Origin: Alteromonas confluentis | GTDB lineage: Bacteria; Pseudomonadota; Gammaproteobacteria; Enterobacterales; Alteromonadaceae | Direction: 5' to 3' | Assembly (NCBI RefSeq): GCF_001757105.1 | Contig: NZ_MDHN01000041.1 | Coordinates: 375,164 to 439,163 of the forward strand | Length of the DNA stretch: 64,000 nt | Shown: one piece after another, positions 1 to 8,787 of the stretch | How the letters are laid out: every line of letters begins with the position of its first letter | Position numbering within the stretch: position 1 is the first letter of the stretch | The notes under the pieces: generated by a model | The model's database searches: none | Seen by the model: the letters and a program-made list of their open reading frames with translations, nothing else | Told to the model about the DNA's origin: nothing | Translations under genes and position numbers: made by a program

Positions 1-655
1 CACCATCAGTTTCTGTTCCGGCTCATTTCTGTTGGCAGCCGCAGGGCTACTCGACGGACGCACTGCCATAACCCATTGGCGCTATGCGGATGTTTTCCGG
101 CAACGCTTCGGGCACATCGCGTTTCGTGATGACATGCTGTATCACTACGATGGTCAGGTGGGTTGTTCGGCGGGCAGCGCGGCCGGTATTGATTTAGGCA
201 TAGAAGTAATAAGACAGGATTTCGGTCACGCCGCTGCCAACGTGGTGGCTCGCAGGCTGGTGTTACCGGCTCACCGAAGTGGTGGACAGTCTCAGTTTGT
301 TGAAAAGCCTTCATCGGTGGGGGCTTCGGGTTTATCGAAAAGTCTGGAATGGGCGGTGAAAAACCTGAGCCATGAACTCACCGTTGAAGATATTGCCACA
401 AAGGCGAATATGACCCGGCGCACCTTCGACCGCCATTTCAAAAAGATTTTCAACCAGACCCCGCAAGTGTGGCTGACTCAGCGCAGACTGGAAATAGCTC
501 AGGAGTTGCTGGAAAACTCAAATTTGAACATCGAACAGATTGCCCTTAAAGCAGGCTATGAGAACAGCACCTCGTTGCGAATTAACTTTAAGAAATATTT
601 GTCTGTTTCACCGAGCGTTTATCGGGAGCAGTTCGGACGGATGAACTTTAAATAA
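1..655 (+). CDS. GlxA-type AraC family regulator, 5' end outside window
   Basis: C-terminal part of a transcription regulator with a DJ-1/PfpI-like amidase domain followed by an AraC helix-turn-helix domain. The frame is open from base 2 and reads into a stretch (CSGSFLLAAAGLLDGR) that matches the nucleophile-elbow region of GlxA-like proteins, so the gene starts upstream of the window. The last ~100 residues hold two helix-turn-helix units: VEDIATKANMTRRTFDRHF, then IEQIALKAGYENSTSLRINF. Family members bind DNA as activators; the inducer cannot be read from the sequence. A strong hairpin terminator follows the stop codon directly. The minus-strand cupin genes and the plus-strand oxidoreductase genes downstream are possible targets, but this is only inferred from proximity. 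Confidence 0.9.
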   Translation, partial: TISFCSGSFLLAAAGLLDGRTAITHWRYADVFRQRFGHIAFRDDMLYHYDGQVGCSAGSAAGIDLGIEVIRQDFGHAAANVVARRLVLPAHRSGGQSQFVEKPSSVGASGLSKSLEWAVKNLSHELTVEDIATKANMTRRTFDRHFKKIFNQTPQVWLTQRRLEIAQELLENSNLNIEQIALKAGYENSTSLRINFKKYLSVSPSVYREQFGRMNFK

Positions 656-692
656 AAAAGCCCGGTCACGCTTCACAGCGAACCGGGCTTTT
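656..692. terminator. Bidirectional intrinsic terminator
   Basis: Perfect inverted repeat AAAGCCCGGT / ACCGGGCTTT with A-run and T-run flanks, directly after the AraC-type stop codon. It can terminate that gene on the plus strand (T-run at 689-692) and the cupin gene arriving on the minus strand, where the tail reads as a longer T-run. Confidence 0.9.
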
Positions 693-773
693 ACTTACTT
701 TTCAGTTTATACGTGTAAACTTTTACTTGTCACAGGGAGCTACACGTTCTGAATTAATTGCCTAAGCGTAGAC

Positions 774-1208
774 CTAAGTGACCGGAGTTTCCAGAAACTG
801 TTCATCGGTCACAGGTTCCATCCAATCTACAACGTTGCCATCTTTATTTTCGTTAATAGCAATGTGCTGCATGGATGTTTTGTCAGTAGCCCCGTGCCAA
901 TGACGACGACCGCAGTTACACCAGATGATGTCACCTTCACGGATCTCGTGTTTTGGGCCACCTTCGCATTGGTGCCAACCCACACCGCGAGTGACCACAA
1001 GGATTTGCCCTAATGGATGCGTATGCCAGTGACTGCGTGCGCCCACATCAAAATTAACGATACCAACGCCCACCTTCGATGGCTCTGGTGCAGAAAATAA
1101 ACCTGATAGATGCACACGTCCGGTAAAGGTTTTATTGCCTCCATCTATGGCTTCGAATTCGCTGGCACGTACTATTTTAAAATCTTTATTTTTTAGCTCT
1201 TCGCTCAT
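774..1208 (-). CDS. Cupin domain protein (cytosolic)
   Basis: Small single-domain cupin of 144 residues. Cupin motif 1 is visible as HWHTHPLGQ near residues 60-70 and motif 2 as the GDIIWCNCGRRHWHGA region near 92-107, so a metal-binding beta-barrel with His ligands is likely. No signal peptide is present. The start ATG has an AAAGG Shine-Dalgarno 8 nt upstream. It is the last gene of a minus-strand set with a carboxymuconolactone-decarboxylase-family protein and a second, exported cupin that shares the HWHTHP and KHWHGA-like motifs. Such cupins can act as small metal-dependent oxygenases, isomerases or sensors. The reaction here is unknown. Confidence 0.85.
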   Translation of the reverse strand: MSEELKNKDFKIVRASEFEAIDGGNKTFTGRVHLSGLFSAPEPSKVGVGIVNFDVGARSHWHTHPLGQILVVTRGVGWHQCEGGPKHEIREGDIIWCNCGRRHWHGATDKTSMQHIAINENKDGNVVDWMEPVTDEQFLETPVT

Positions 1209-1270
1209 GGTTACTAACCTTTATGTTGCTTACGACCGTCAGGCAGTCCCTTGTCGGGCGGACAGATAAA

Positions 1271-2065
1271 TTACTTCTCGTTGCGTTTCTCAAAGATTTC
1301 TTTGAACACAGGGAGTGCTGAAAACGCTTTCGGCCAGCCGCTGTAAAACGCTAACGTGGTCAGCACTTCACCGGCTTCTTCTTGGGTCAGACCATTGTCC
1401 ATGGCTTTATTCAAATGGAAGTTAACCTGCTCAACCTGACCCGTCGCTACCAGCGCAGCAACGGTTGCCAGACTGCGGTCGCGGGGCTCAAGACCCGGGC
1501 GTAGCCATAAGTCACGGAACAGCGCATCGGTAGTGTACTGGACAGTACCCGGCGAGACGTCACCGAAAGTGCTGCCGACGTAATTCGCACGCTGTTTTTC
1601 CTGCTCTTCATTCAGTGGCAGTAATTCCAGTTCAGAAGACGGTAACTGCTGCGCTTTAATATCGCGAGCCGCATAAACAGGTCCGATGGAAGCAATGGCC
1701 GATTTTGCGTTAGCAAAGCCGGTATAAAACGCGAGGTGATTTACAATTTCAGCAATTTCATCAGGAGACACATCACTGTCCAGCGCCTTGCCTACAATCT
1801 CTGGCATCGCATCAAGCTGGCCACGGGCAATCAAACCGGAAAGGGTAACAATGCTGCGGTCTCGGGAAGACAGTGCTTTACGTTTCCATAAATCGTTGTC
1901 GATGACATTATCAAGGTTTCGTTGTACCTGAGGCGCAACGGTTTCTGCATAATTAGACTGTGTCACTGTAGTTTGTCCTGTTGCATAAAATGAGAATGAA
2001 AAAAGCGCCGCGAGGGCGGTCTGTGTCGCAAGCTGGGGAGCACGTTTCAGAGCAGTTAAAGTCAT
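1271..2065 (-). CDS. Carboxymuconolactone decarboxylase (CMD) family protein, exported, two domains
   Basis: 264 residues with an N-terminal signal-like hydrophobic stretch (residues ~12-30), then two CMD/AhpD-fold repeats. Both repeats begin RDRS (RDRSIVTLSGLIARGQ and RDRSLATVAALVATGQ) and end in the LAFYTGF / LAFYSGW helix. Neither carries the CxxC of AhpD peroxidase reductases, so a thiol-redox role is unlikely. The start codon has a clear AAGGAG site and lies 9 nt after the exported cupin stop, so the two are co-transcribed. CMD-plus-cupin pairs recur in Proteobacteria, but their substrate is generally not known. The export signal suggests work in the periplasm. Confidence 0.85.
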   Translation of the reverse strand: MTLTALKRAPQLATQTALAALFSFSFYATGQTTVTQSNYAETVAPQVQRNLDNVIDNDLWKRKALSSRDRSIVTLSGLIARGQLDAMPEIVGKALDSDVSPDEIAEIVNHLAFYTGFANAKSAIASIGPVYAARDIKAQQLPSSELELLPLNEEQEKQRANYVGSTFGDVSPGTVQYTTDALFRDLWLRPGLEPRDRSLATVAALVATGQVEQVNFHLNKAMDNGLTQEEAGEVLTTLAFYSGWPKAFSALPVFKEIFEKRNEK

Positions 2066-2074
2066 TCAAGCTCC

Positions 2075-2539
2075 TTACTTGCTGTACTGTTCGTCAGTTA
2101 CTTTTTCCATCCACTCAACGTTTTTGCCATCTTCAAACATTTGCACGGCAATATGCGTCAACGTAGTGCTCTCGGCCGCGCCATGCCAGTGCTTTACGCC
2201 TGGTGGCGTCCAGACGACATCACCGGATTTAATGGTTTGTTTAGGCTGGCCCCACTCCTGAACATAACCGCTGCCTGCAGTTACCACCAGATACTGGCCT
2301 TTAGGATGGGTGTGCCAATTTGAACGTGAAGCAGGCGCAAAGGTAACGCTGGCGGCAGAAACACCATTTTCCTTACTACTGAAATACGGGTTAACGATAC
2401 TGGTGCCAGTGAAGATTTTTTCTGCACCGGTGATGGCTTTTTGAGTGCCGTTTTTTGTGATCTCCATAGATTGCGCTGCAGCGAAGCCACATGCAGAAAG
2501 GAGTAATGTCACGCTAAGTAATTTTACGGTAAATCGCAT
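2075..2539 (-). CDS. Cupin domain protein, exported (possible lipoprotein)
   Basis: 154-residue cupin with an N-terminal hydrophobic signal ending LLLSACGFAAAQ. This may be cut by signal peptidase I after AAA, or may be a lipobox (LSAC), so the final location is either periplasm or membrane. Cupin motifs NWHTHPKGQ and GVKHWHGA give the usual metal-binding His set. It is first in the minus-strand set with the CMD protein and the cytosolic cupin, preceded by a GGAAGG Shine-Dalgarno. Close similarity of its motifs to the 774-1208 cupin suggests an old duplication in which one copy gained or lost export. Enzymatic role unknown. Confidence 0.85.
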   Translation of the reverse strand: MRFTVKLLSVTLLLSACGFAAAQSMEITKNGTQKAITGAEKIFTGTSIVNPYFSSKENGVSAASVTFAPASRSNWHTHPKGQYLVVTAGSGYVQEWGQPKQTIKSGDVVWTPPGVKHWHGAAESTTLTHIAVQMFEDGKNVEWMEKVTDEQYSK

Positions 2540-2937
2540 ATTTTCAGTTACCTTCCATTTAAACGTATTTGAGAAAACGCGTACTAGAGGTTACGTGAAA
2601 TGGATGGCGAAGTTTTCCCGTTGTAGTGCAATGCTGTTATGAGCGAAGTTCATTAATCTTTTTCACCTAACCAGCAGTATTTTTCACTACAAGCTCTTTT
2701 CCTTTCTGCTCTCAACTCTCGGAGTTTCAGGCAAGAATTTCACAGGATTGTGGCTTACCTTTTCAGTTTACAGGCAGTAACGTAATCAACTGGAGAGTTG
2801 GATGATTAACCCGGCCATCAACACCTATGGCTACCGGGCGTGTCACCACAACGCCAATCGTGACTCATCTCTCCTACATTCAAATTACTGCCTTCAACTG
2901 AAGTTGTTCGAACAGGCTCTCTTCTCAGGGAAAAAAC
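2540..2937. other. Divergent intergenic region, no gene seen
   Basis: About 400 bases between the divergent exported cupin and the 2Fe-2S subunit gene. It must hold the two outward promoters and probably a regulator site for one or both units. I see no convincing coding frame, no strong palindrome and no terminator. Short frames here lack ribosome sites and family motifs. Confidence 0.6.
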
Positions 2938-3396
2938 ATGATTAAACTCACCATAAATGGTCAGCCTCAAACTTTTGAAGGCGACGCGGAAATGCCGTTG
3001 CTCTGGTATCTGCGTGACGAAAAAGACATGACCGGCACCAAGTTCGGTTGTGGTATGGCACTGTGCGGTGCCTGTACTGTGCACATTGACGGTCGCCCTG
3101 CCCGTTCCTGCATGACGCCTATGCGCTCGGTAGACGGTGCAAGCATCAGTACTATCGAAGCCGCCGAAGAGGATCGTATCGGCGCGGCGGTGCAAGCAGC
3201 ATGGATTGAGGAACAGGCCCCACAGTGTGGCTATTGTCAGTCTGGCCAGGTGATGTCAGCCATCGCGCTGCTGAAAGAAAAGCCCTCCCCTACGGATGAA
3301 GATATCGATGCCGCCATGAGCGGGAATATCTGTCGTTGCGCGGCTTACCCGCGGATCCGTCAGGCTATTCATCGTGCAGCTCGGGAGATCAAATAA
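2938..3396 (+). CDS. (2Fe-2S)-binding small subunit of molybdenum hydroxylase (IorA-like)
   Basis: 152-residue iron-sulfur subunit of the xanthine-oxidase family, like isoquinoline 1-oxidoreductase alpha. The plant-type cluster motif is seen as [15 protein letters not shown] followed by SC. The second helical [2Fe-2S] domain shows QCGYCQSGQ and [10 protein letters not shown]. It moves electrons from the Mo cofactor in the large subunit toward the cytochrome c encoded two genes downstream. It has no signal peptide, so it is probably exported folded together with the Tat-bearing large subunit. The stop codon overlaps the next ATG by one base (TAATG), which indicates translational coupling. AGGGAA lies upstream of the start. 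Confidence 0.92.
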   Translation: MIKLTINGQPQTFEGDAEMPLLWYLRDEKDMTGTKFGCGMALCGACTVHIDGRPARSCMTPMRSVDGASISTIEAAEEDRIGAAVQAAWIEEQAPQCGYCQSGQVMSAIALLKEKPSPTDEDIDAAMSGNICRCAAYPRIRQAIHRAAREIK

Positions 3397-5624
3397 TGTC
3401 GATTAAACATTCTCTTACTGAATCATCTGAAGGTTTTCGCCTCAATCGTCGTCAGTTTCTTGGAGGACTGGGCGCGCTAACGCTGGCCGTTGGCTTTGGT
3501 GGCCGCATTGCTGTTGCCGCAGAAGGTAGCCTGCAAGCAGGTGAGTTTGTGCCTAATGCCTTTATCCGCATCGACAAAGACGGCTTTGTAACCGTGATTT
3601 CCAGCTATCTGGAAATGGGTCAGGGTACCTTTACCGGGCTGGCAACCCTGGCGGCGGAAGAGCTGGATATAACGCCAGAACAACTAAAGGTTGTCGGCTC
3701 TCCGGCAGATGCAGAAAAATACATGAACCCGGTACTGGCTGCCGGTGGATTTAAAGTCCAGGGTACCGGCGGCAGTACAGCCATGGCTGGCGCGTGGACA
3801 ACCATGCGTAAAGCCGCAGCTTCTGCCCGTGCAATGTTACTTCAGGCCGCCGCAAATACCTGGAAAGTGCCGGTAACAGAACTTCAGGTGAAAGACGGTA
3901 TTGTTTCTCACACATCTGGGAAGCAAGGAAGTTACGGCGAATTTATTGATAGTGCTTCTGCGCTGCCACTCCCTGCAGACGATCAGATATCACTGAAAGA
4001 CAAATCAACTTACACCCGCGTTGGCAAAGCCGATGGCATGATGCGGGTGGATATCCCCGACAAGGTAAACGGCAAAGCTATTTTTACCCAGGACATAAAA
4101 TTGCCGGGTATGTTGGTGGCCGTTATTGCCCACCCTCCCCGTAAGTTTGCCAAAGTGGCCAGCGTGGACAAAACCGCCGCAATGAAAATTCCGGGTGTGG
4201 AAGCGGTACTGGCGATCCCTGGCGACAACATTATCCAGGGTGGTGTTGCGGTACTGGCTAAAAATACCTGGATTGCGAAGAAAGGCCGGGATGCCCTTAC
4301 TATCACCTGGGATGAGAGCACGGGCAGCCGGGAAGATTCTGAAGCGCTGTTCACAGAATACAAAAAGTTGGCAGCGACCCGCGGCCTTGAAGTCGGCAAT
4401 AAAGGTCAACAGGTTGAAGAGGCACCCGACGGGGGCAAAGTGATTGAAGCCGTATTCGAGTTGCCCTATCTGGCCCACTCGCCTATGGAACCGATGAATG
4501 CCTTAGTGGAAATTACCGATGACGGTGCCCATTTATGGAATGGCGAGCAATGGCACACCGCCGATCAGGCAGCTATGGCGAAAGAGTTAGGATTAGCGCC
4601 AGAAAAAGTGACCGTGACACAGCTGTATGCCGGTGGTAGTTTTGGCCGCCGCGCCTGCCCCATGTCGGATTACATCATTGAAGCGACCCGCATTGCGAAA
4701 ATAGCAAAACAAAACGGTGTTACCGGACCAGTGAAACTGGTGTGGATGCGTGAGGAAGATGTGGGTGGCCTGTTTTACCGGCCAATGACCGTACACAACA
4801 ACCGTATCGTACTTAATGCCGATGGTTCTGTGGCTTCCTGGCGCTGGCGCGTGGTAGGGCAAAGCTTCTTTCCCACACCGGAAGATCAGGTAGATAGCGG
4901 TTTGATGGAAGGTACCCATGAACTTCCCTACGCCATCGACAATATGCTGGTAGAACAACATCTTTATCAAGGCGATATCCCGGTATCCTGGCTGCGTTCG
5001 GTAGGCCATACCCACACGGCATTGGTGGGTGAAGTGTTGATTGATGAAATCGCCGCATTTAGTGGAAAAGACCCTTACCAGTACCGTCGGGCATTATTAG
5101 CCGAACATCCCCGCTTCCTGAAAGTACTGGATTTGGTGGCGGAAAAGGCTAACTGGAACAGTCCGTTACCGCAGGGCAAGAATGGCGAGCGTCGCGCCCG
5201 GGGCATCGCTATCCGGGAATCTTTCGGCACCGTGGTCGCTCAGGTTGCTGAAGTGACCGTGCGGGCAGACAACACCTATAAAGTAGATAAGGTTTACTGT
5301 GCTGTAGATTGTGGTCAGGTAATTAACCCGGTGAACATTGCCAGTCAGGTAGAAGGTGGCGTTGGCTTTGGCATGTCCTTCCTGCGTCAGCAAATTACGC
5401 TAAAAGGCGGCGTGGTTCAGCAGACCAACTTCAACAATTACCCTGCATTACGCATCAACGAAGCGCCTGCCGTGGAAACCTTTATGGTTGATTCTTCTAA
5501 TCCGCCAACCGGTATTGGCGAACCTGGTGTTCCTCCCACAGTACCTGCCGTGCTGAACGCCATCAGTGCGATTACCGGTAAATTTATTCGTCGTATGCCC
5601 CTTGGCGCACACGTTCAGGCTTAA
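3396..5624 (+). CDS. Molybdopterin-binding large subunit of periplasmic aldehyde/N-heterocycle oxidoreductase (IorB-like), Tat-exported
   Basis: 742 residues if started at the ATG coupled to the preceding stop. A longer frame back to 3336 would only add out-of-context residues from the overlap. The N-terminus carries a twin-arginine signal (LNRRQFLGGLGALTLAVGFGG). The body is a xanthine-dehydrogenase-type molybdenum-binding subunit with glycine-rich cofactor loops such as MGQGTFTGLA near residue 70, QGTGGSTAMAGAW and YAGGSFGRR, and ends with the GIGEPGVPPTVPA motif of this family. With the small 2Fe-2S subunit and the triheme cytochrome it should form a periplasmic oxidase for aldehydes or N-heterocycles feeding the respiratory chain. 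The real substrate is not evident. Confidence 0.92.
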   Translation: MSIKHSLTESSEGFRLNRRQFLGGLGALTLAVGFGGRIAVAAEGSLQAGEFVPNAFIRIDKDGFVTVISSYLEMGQGTFTGLATLAAEELDITPEQLKVVGSPADAEKYMNPVLAAGGFKVQGTGGSTAMAGAWTTMRKAAASARAMLLQAAANTWKVPVTELQVKDGIVSHTSGKQGSYGEFIDSASALPLPADDQISLKDKSTYTRVGKADGMMRVDIPDKVNGKAIFTQDIKLPGMLVAVIAHPPRKFAKVASVDKTAAMKIPGVEAVLAIPGDNIIQGGVAVLAKNTWIAKKGRDALTITWDESTGSREDSEALFTEYKKLAATRGLEVGNKGQQVEEAPDGGKVIEAVFELPYLAHSPMEPMNALVEITDDGAHLWNGEQWHTADQAAMAKELGLAPEKVTVTQLYAGGSFGRRACPMSDYIIEATRIAKIAKQNGVTGPVKLVWMREEDVGGLFYRPMTVHNNRIVLNADGSVASWRWRVVGQSFFPTPEDQVDSGLMEGTHELPYAIDNMLVEQHLYQGDIPVSWLRSVGHTHTALVGEVLIDEIAAFSGKDPYQYRRALLAEHPRFLKVLDLVAEKANWNSPLPQGKNGERRARGIAIRESFGTVVAQVAEVTVRADNTYKVDKVYCAVDCGQVINPVNIASQVEGGVGFGMSFLRQQITLKGGVVQQTNFNNYPALRINEAPAVETFMVDSSNPPTGIGEPGVPPTVPAVLNAISAITGKFIRRMPLGAHVQA

Positions 5625-5638
5625 GAGAAGGATTAAGA

Positions 5639-6949
5639 ATGAAAGTATTAAAATGGATCCTGCTCATTGGTGTGGTCGTGGCCGTTGTGCTTGGCGGTAT
5701 GGTGATCTGGACAAAAGTGGCGCCTCAGGGCGACGACCCGGTTTCGCCTATTGCGGGCATTCCTCACGATATGCCAGATACCATGACCCGGGGCGAATAT
5801 CTCACCCGTGCGGCGGATTGCTTTGCCTGCCACTCTCCCGTTGAAGGCAAGATGTTGTCGGGTGGACGTCCGTTTAAATTACCGTTCGGAACGATCTACG
5901 CCACCAACCTGACGCCAGATCCGGAAACCGGTATCGGAAACATGTCTGATGAAGCCTTTATCGCCGCCGTTCGCGACGGTATTGGTTCAAAAGGCCACGA
6001 ATACCCAGCTATGCCGTATACCAAGTACAGTCAACTGAGTACGCAGGATGTGCTGGATATTAAAGCGTATCTGATGTCCGTAGAGCCGGTGAACAAGCCC
6101 ACCCCGGAAAGCGATTTAATCTTCCCGTTTAATCAACGCTGGGGCATGGCGTTATGGAACGCAGTTTTCTTCGAAAATCATCGTTATGAAGCAGATGAAG
6201 AGAAAAGTGACGAATGGAATCGTGGTGCATATCTGGCCTCTGCCCTTGCTCACTGTGGAGAGTGTCATACACCGAGAAATATTGGTTACGCCACCAAATC
6301 CCGGGAGTATATGGCGGGCACAAAAGTGCAGGGCTGGAAAGCGTTCAACACCACCTCTGACGGTACTTACGGTATTGGCGACTGGAGTGACGAGCAGCTT
6401 CGCAGCTATCTTACTACAGGTCATGCACCGGGCAGAAGCTCAGCGTCTGGCCCAATGGCAGAAGTGGTTGAGCTAAGTTTGCAATATATGACGGACAGCG
6501 ATATTGATGCACTTATGGCTTATCTGCGCGCCGTCGATCCCAGCCTGGGTGGCAGTGAAACCGCGGTAAATACGAGTCCTGACTCGCTGAAAAACGCCAC
6601 TGCCGTACTGCCTAACTCAACGTCATCACAGCAACGGGGTAAAATGTTGTTTGAAGGCGATTGTGCGGGCTGCCACCAATGGGATGGTCAGGGGCGTCAA
6701 ACAAAGTATGCGTCATTAAAAGGCAGCAGTGCCGCCAACGACAGCGAAGCGCTGGCAGTCACTCAGGTAATTCTGAATGGTACGTCTATCAGCATCGGTG
6801 AACGGCATGAGTACATGCCTGGCTTTGGCAGTATTTATTCAGACAGTGACGTAGCCGCATTAGCAAACTACGTGGTGTCTCACTTCGGTGGTAAAGACGG
6901 TATTGTTACCGCAGAAGATGTCGCTGAAACCCGGGCTCAGGGAGAGTAA
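5639..6949 (+). CDS. Triheme cytochrome c, membrane-anchored electron acceptor of the oxidoreductase
   Basis: 436 residues with an N-terminal membrane anchor (residues ~5-25, LLIGVVVAVVLGGMVIW) and three CxxCH heme sites: CFACH, CGECH and CAGCH. The layout matches the cytochrome subunit of membrane-bound alcohol and aldehyde dehydrogenases. It starts 14 nt after the large subunit stop behind an AAGGATTAAG site, so the three genes form one operon. It would take electrons from the [2Fe-2S] subunit and pass them to the quinone pool or a terminal oxidase. Methionine residues suited to axial ligation are present (for example in AMPY and MPGFG). Confidence 0.9.
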   Translation: MKVLKWILLIGVVVAVVLGGMVIWTKVAPQGDDPVSPIAGIPHDMPDTMTRGEYLTRAADCFACHSPVEGKMLSGGRPFKLPFGTIYATNLTPDPETGIGNMSDEAFIAAVRDGIGSKGHEYPAMPYTKYSQLSTQDVLDIKAYLMSVEPVNKPTPESDLIFPFNQRWGMALWNAVFFENHRYEADEEKSDEWNRGAYLASALAHCGECHTPRNIGYATKSREYMAGTKVQGWKAFNTTSDGTYGIGDWSDEQLRSYLTTGHAPGRSSASGPMAEVVELSLQYMTDSDIDALMAYLRAVDPSLGGSETAVNTSPDSLKNATAVLPNSTSSQQRGKMLFEGDCAGCHQWDGQGRQTKYASLKGSSAANDSEALAVTQVILNGTSISIGERHEYMPGFGSIYSDSDVAALANYVVSHFGGKDGIVTAEDVAETRAQGE

Positions 6950-7022
6950 TTCTTTCGTATCCCGTTCCGACAGATAATTTACCTTTAGCATGGCCTGAAC
7001 CATAGAAGCGATAAACCACAGA

Positions 7023-7063
7023 GAAAAAGCCAGCACTGATATCAGATGCTGGCTTTTATTTTT
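7023..7063 (+). terminator. Intrinsic terminator after the oxidoreductase operon
   Basis: Stem AAAGCCAGCA / TGCTGGCTTT, loop CTGATATCAGA, followed by TATTTTT. Lies about 75 bases after the cytochrome c stop. The stem has an A-rich opposite flank, so it could also work for minus-strand transcripts. Confidence 0.85.
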
Positions 7064-7113
7064 AAGACTTAATACTTGCTCAATTGTCAGGCTCTCTTCA
7101 TTATCAGACTTAA

Positions 7114-7332
7114 TTACGGCTTAGCTGGTGCATCTTTGAGAATTTTCAGCATCTTTGGGTCGCCATTCAGTTCGGCGATGTCAATAAGATAGCTTTTCTG
7201 CAGTTCATCCAATGTTTGCCCGGCAAGAAGTTGCTTAACCCGATCCACTTCGTTATTCGCAATGGCCGATTGAAGCCCCTCCATATTGGCGATAGAACGG
7301 GATTCTGCACTCTGACTGCTTTGTGTTGACAT
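7114..7332 (-). CDS. Small hypothetical protein, possibly helical-repeat
   Basis: 72 residues, charged and without membrane segment or signal. The C-terminal two thirds (LQSAIANNEVDRVKQLLAG followed by a LIDIAELNGDPKML helix) resemble one ankyrin-like helical repeat, but this is weak. A good Shine-Dalgarno (GAGGAA, 6 nt spacing) precedes the ATG. A minus-strand terminator for the upstream gene lies just before it, so it needs its own promoter or read-through. I do not recognise a named family. Confidence 0.6.
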   Translation of the reverse strand: MSTQSSQSAESRSIANMEGLQSAIANNEVDRVKQLLAGQTLDELQKSYLIDIAELNGDPKMLKILKDAPAKP

Positions 7333-7346
7333 AATAGCTTCCTCAG

Positions 7347-7370
7347 AAAAAAAGCCCTCATTGGAGGGCT
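7347..7370 (-). terminator. Intrinsic terminator of the exported OB-fold-like protein gene
   Basis: On the minus strand, AGCCCTC - CAAT - GAGGGCT is followed directly by seven T. It lies about 20 bases after the stop of the gene ending at 7389 and upstream of the small gene at 7114-7332. Confidence 0.88.
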
Positions 7371-7388
7371 GGAATATGGAATCAAATA

Positions 7389-8162
7389 TTAGCTTTTCAT
7401 CTTCATCAAACCTTCAGCTTCCACGGTAAAGGTATTGAAAAACTCTTCTTCCATCTCGCCGGTCACACGAACACGTTCGCCTTTCATCAATGAAAGTTTA
7501 CCGTCTTCATCCAGCGGCGGTAGTTCGTCTAAATCATCCAGCTCTACCGTAAGTGTTGAATCACCCACTTCTAACTGTAGCGCTTTTTTACCAATAGATT
7601 TTACGGTACCAACAAGTACCATTTCTTCATCATCCACATCCAAAGCACTTGCAGCGCTTAGGTACATGTCTGCTGCGTGTTGGTCTACATCATCAGCAAG
7701 GTATGTGGTTTCCATCTCGTCAACGAAAACACTTTGTGCTTTGATACGCTCGTCGGAAAACAGACTGTCGTCAAGTTGTGCCGTCACCATTACATCTTTA
7801 CCTTCGAGTTGCTCATACGCTTGCGCATCGAGATCGGTATTATTAAGCTCTACGAAAATGGTGCCCTCACCATAATCAAGAGTGAAGAATTTGGAATCTA
7901 CATCAACCACTTCACCGGTAAGGGTTATCCAGGTGCGAGGCTCGGTGCTGACTTGCGTCATCGTAGTGGAATCCTGCGCCTGCATCTTTGCTTTCTTCAT
8001 ACGCTCATCCACGTATGACATTTCATCTTGTTTCATCTCGGTTGCGGAGTGCTGCATTGCTTCAGCTTGAGAATTGATTTGCTTTGCCGCAGCAGCGCCA
8101 GATACTGTCGCCAGTGTTGTTGTAACCATTACAGCAGCAAGTGTTTTATTCATGTTCATCAT
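7389..8162 (-). CDS. Exported protein with two OB-fold-like (BOF-like) domains
   Basis: About 257 residues from the chosen start. The frame is open further upstream, but a GGAGGT site sits 4 nt before ATG 8162 and 7 nt before ATG 8159, and the signal peptide (MNKTLAAVMVTTTLATVSGAAAA) begins there. After a Met- and acid-rich linker come two similar acidic domains: WITLTGEVVDVDSKFFTLDY and VLVGTVKSIGKKALQLEVG. Each is followed by VELN/VELD and a 'GK/GERV-V-TG' strand, as in bacterial OB-fold (BOF/YgiW-like) periplasmic proteins. The high Asp/Glu content might allow cation binding. Monocistronic, with its own terminator. Function unknown. Confidence 0.75.
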   Translation of the reverse strand: MMNMNKTLAAVMVTTTLATVSGAAAAKQINSQAEAMQHSATEMKQDEMSYVDERMKKAKMQAQDSTTMTQVSTEPRTWITLTGEVVDVDSKFFTLDYGEGTIFVELNNTDLDAQAYEQLEGKDVMVTAQLDDSLFSDERIKAQSVFVDEMETTYLADDVDQHAADMYLSAASALDVDDEEMVLVGTVKSIGKKALQLEVGDSTLTVELDDLDELPPLDEDGKLSLMKGERVRVTGEMEEEFFNTFTVEAEGLMKMKS

Positions 8163-8384
8163 AATGACCTCCAGATTGATATGTCTTTCGAGAACGCTTA
8201 AACTCATGCAAGGCCAATACCTTCCATAAAATTCAGTTACTTATAGTGATTTCGTAGTCTTATATCATCCAGATGGTCAGAAAAATTCGCATGATTTTTG
8301 TAGAGTTTACAGGGAGAGTAATCTGAAACTTGTAAGATACTTTTCGACCTGCTGCAACTATGGGAAGGAGTAATTTGATTGCAA

Positions 8385-8406
8385 AAGCGCACTCAAACGT
8401 GCGCTT
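8385..8406 (-). terminator. Intrinsic terminator overlapping the stop of the small membrane protein
   Basis: Stem AAGCGCAC / GTGCGCTT with loop of 6. On the minus strand the stem is followed by TTGCAATC, a short T-rich tail. It overlaps the stop codon of the 8405-8602 frame, which weakly supports that frame being real. Confidence 0.6.
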
Positions 8407-8602
8407 ACGTATTTGACAGCGACAGTTTCAATTTCCGATAGAAGTGAAATAGCGGTAATAAACCGGCTCCCACCAGAATTATGATTCTGACTGCCTCGTA
8501 TTCGACAAACCACGATGGCCTGAGAAAGCAACTGATAATAAGCGCTGCAGATACCAACGAAAACAGGTCTCGGCTCAGTTCACTCAGGCTTTCATATTTC
8601 AT
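8405..8602 (-). CDS. Small two-helix membrane protein, hypothetical
   Basis: 65 residues with two predicted transmembrane helices: residues ~13-28 (LFSLVSAALIISCFL) and ~38-54 (VRIIILVGAGLLPLFHFY), then a short basic tail. No convincing Shine-Dalgarno was seen before the ATG. A hairpin overlaps the stop codon. Possible real gene; no recognised family. Confidence 0.45.
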   Translation of the reverse strand: MKYESLSELSRDLFSLVSAALIISCFLRPSWFVEYEAVRIIILVGAGLLPLFHFYRKLKLSLSNT

Positions 8603-8787
8603 GCGCGTGACATCTGTCGATATTGGTCAGTGGACAGAGGATTAACTTTTAGAATTTCCATATTCATTCCTCGTGTAAGTTAATGTTATCCAACTTAGAT
8701 AACAAACTTAGTTTCTATTGGAATCACAGCCGGAACAACTGCCTTCTGGTCCAGTATCAGGGGACTATAATTGCATTTACGACCTTC

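Noticed and set aside
3336..3395. Longer N-terminus of the molybdopterin subunit
   Set aside because: These residues overlap the 2Fe-2S gene, and the Tat signal begins after the coupled ATG at 3396.
7435..7875. 146-codon serine-rich frame on the plus strand
   Set aside because: Antisense to the acidic exported protein; Ser runs are the complement of Glu/Asp codons. No independent support.
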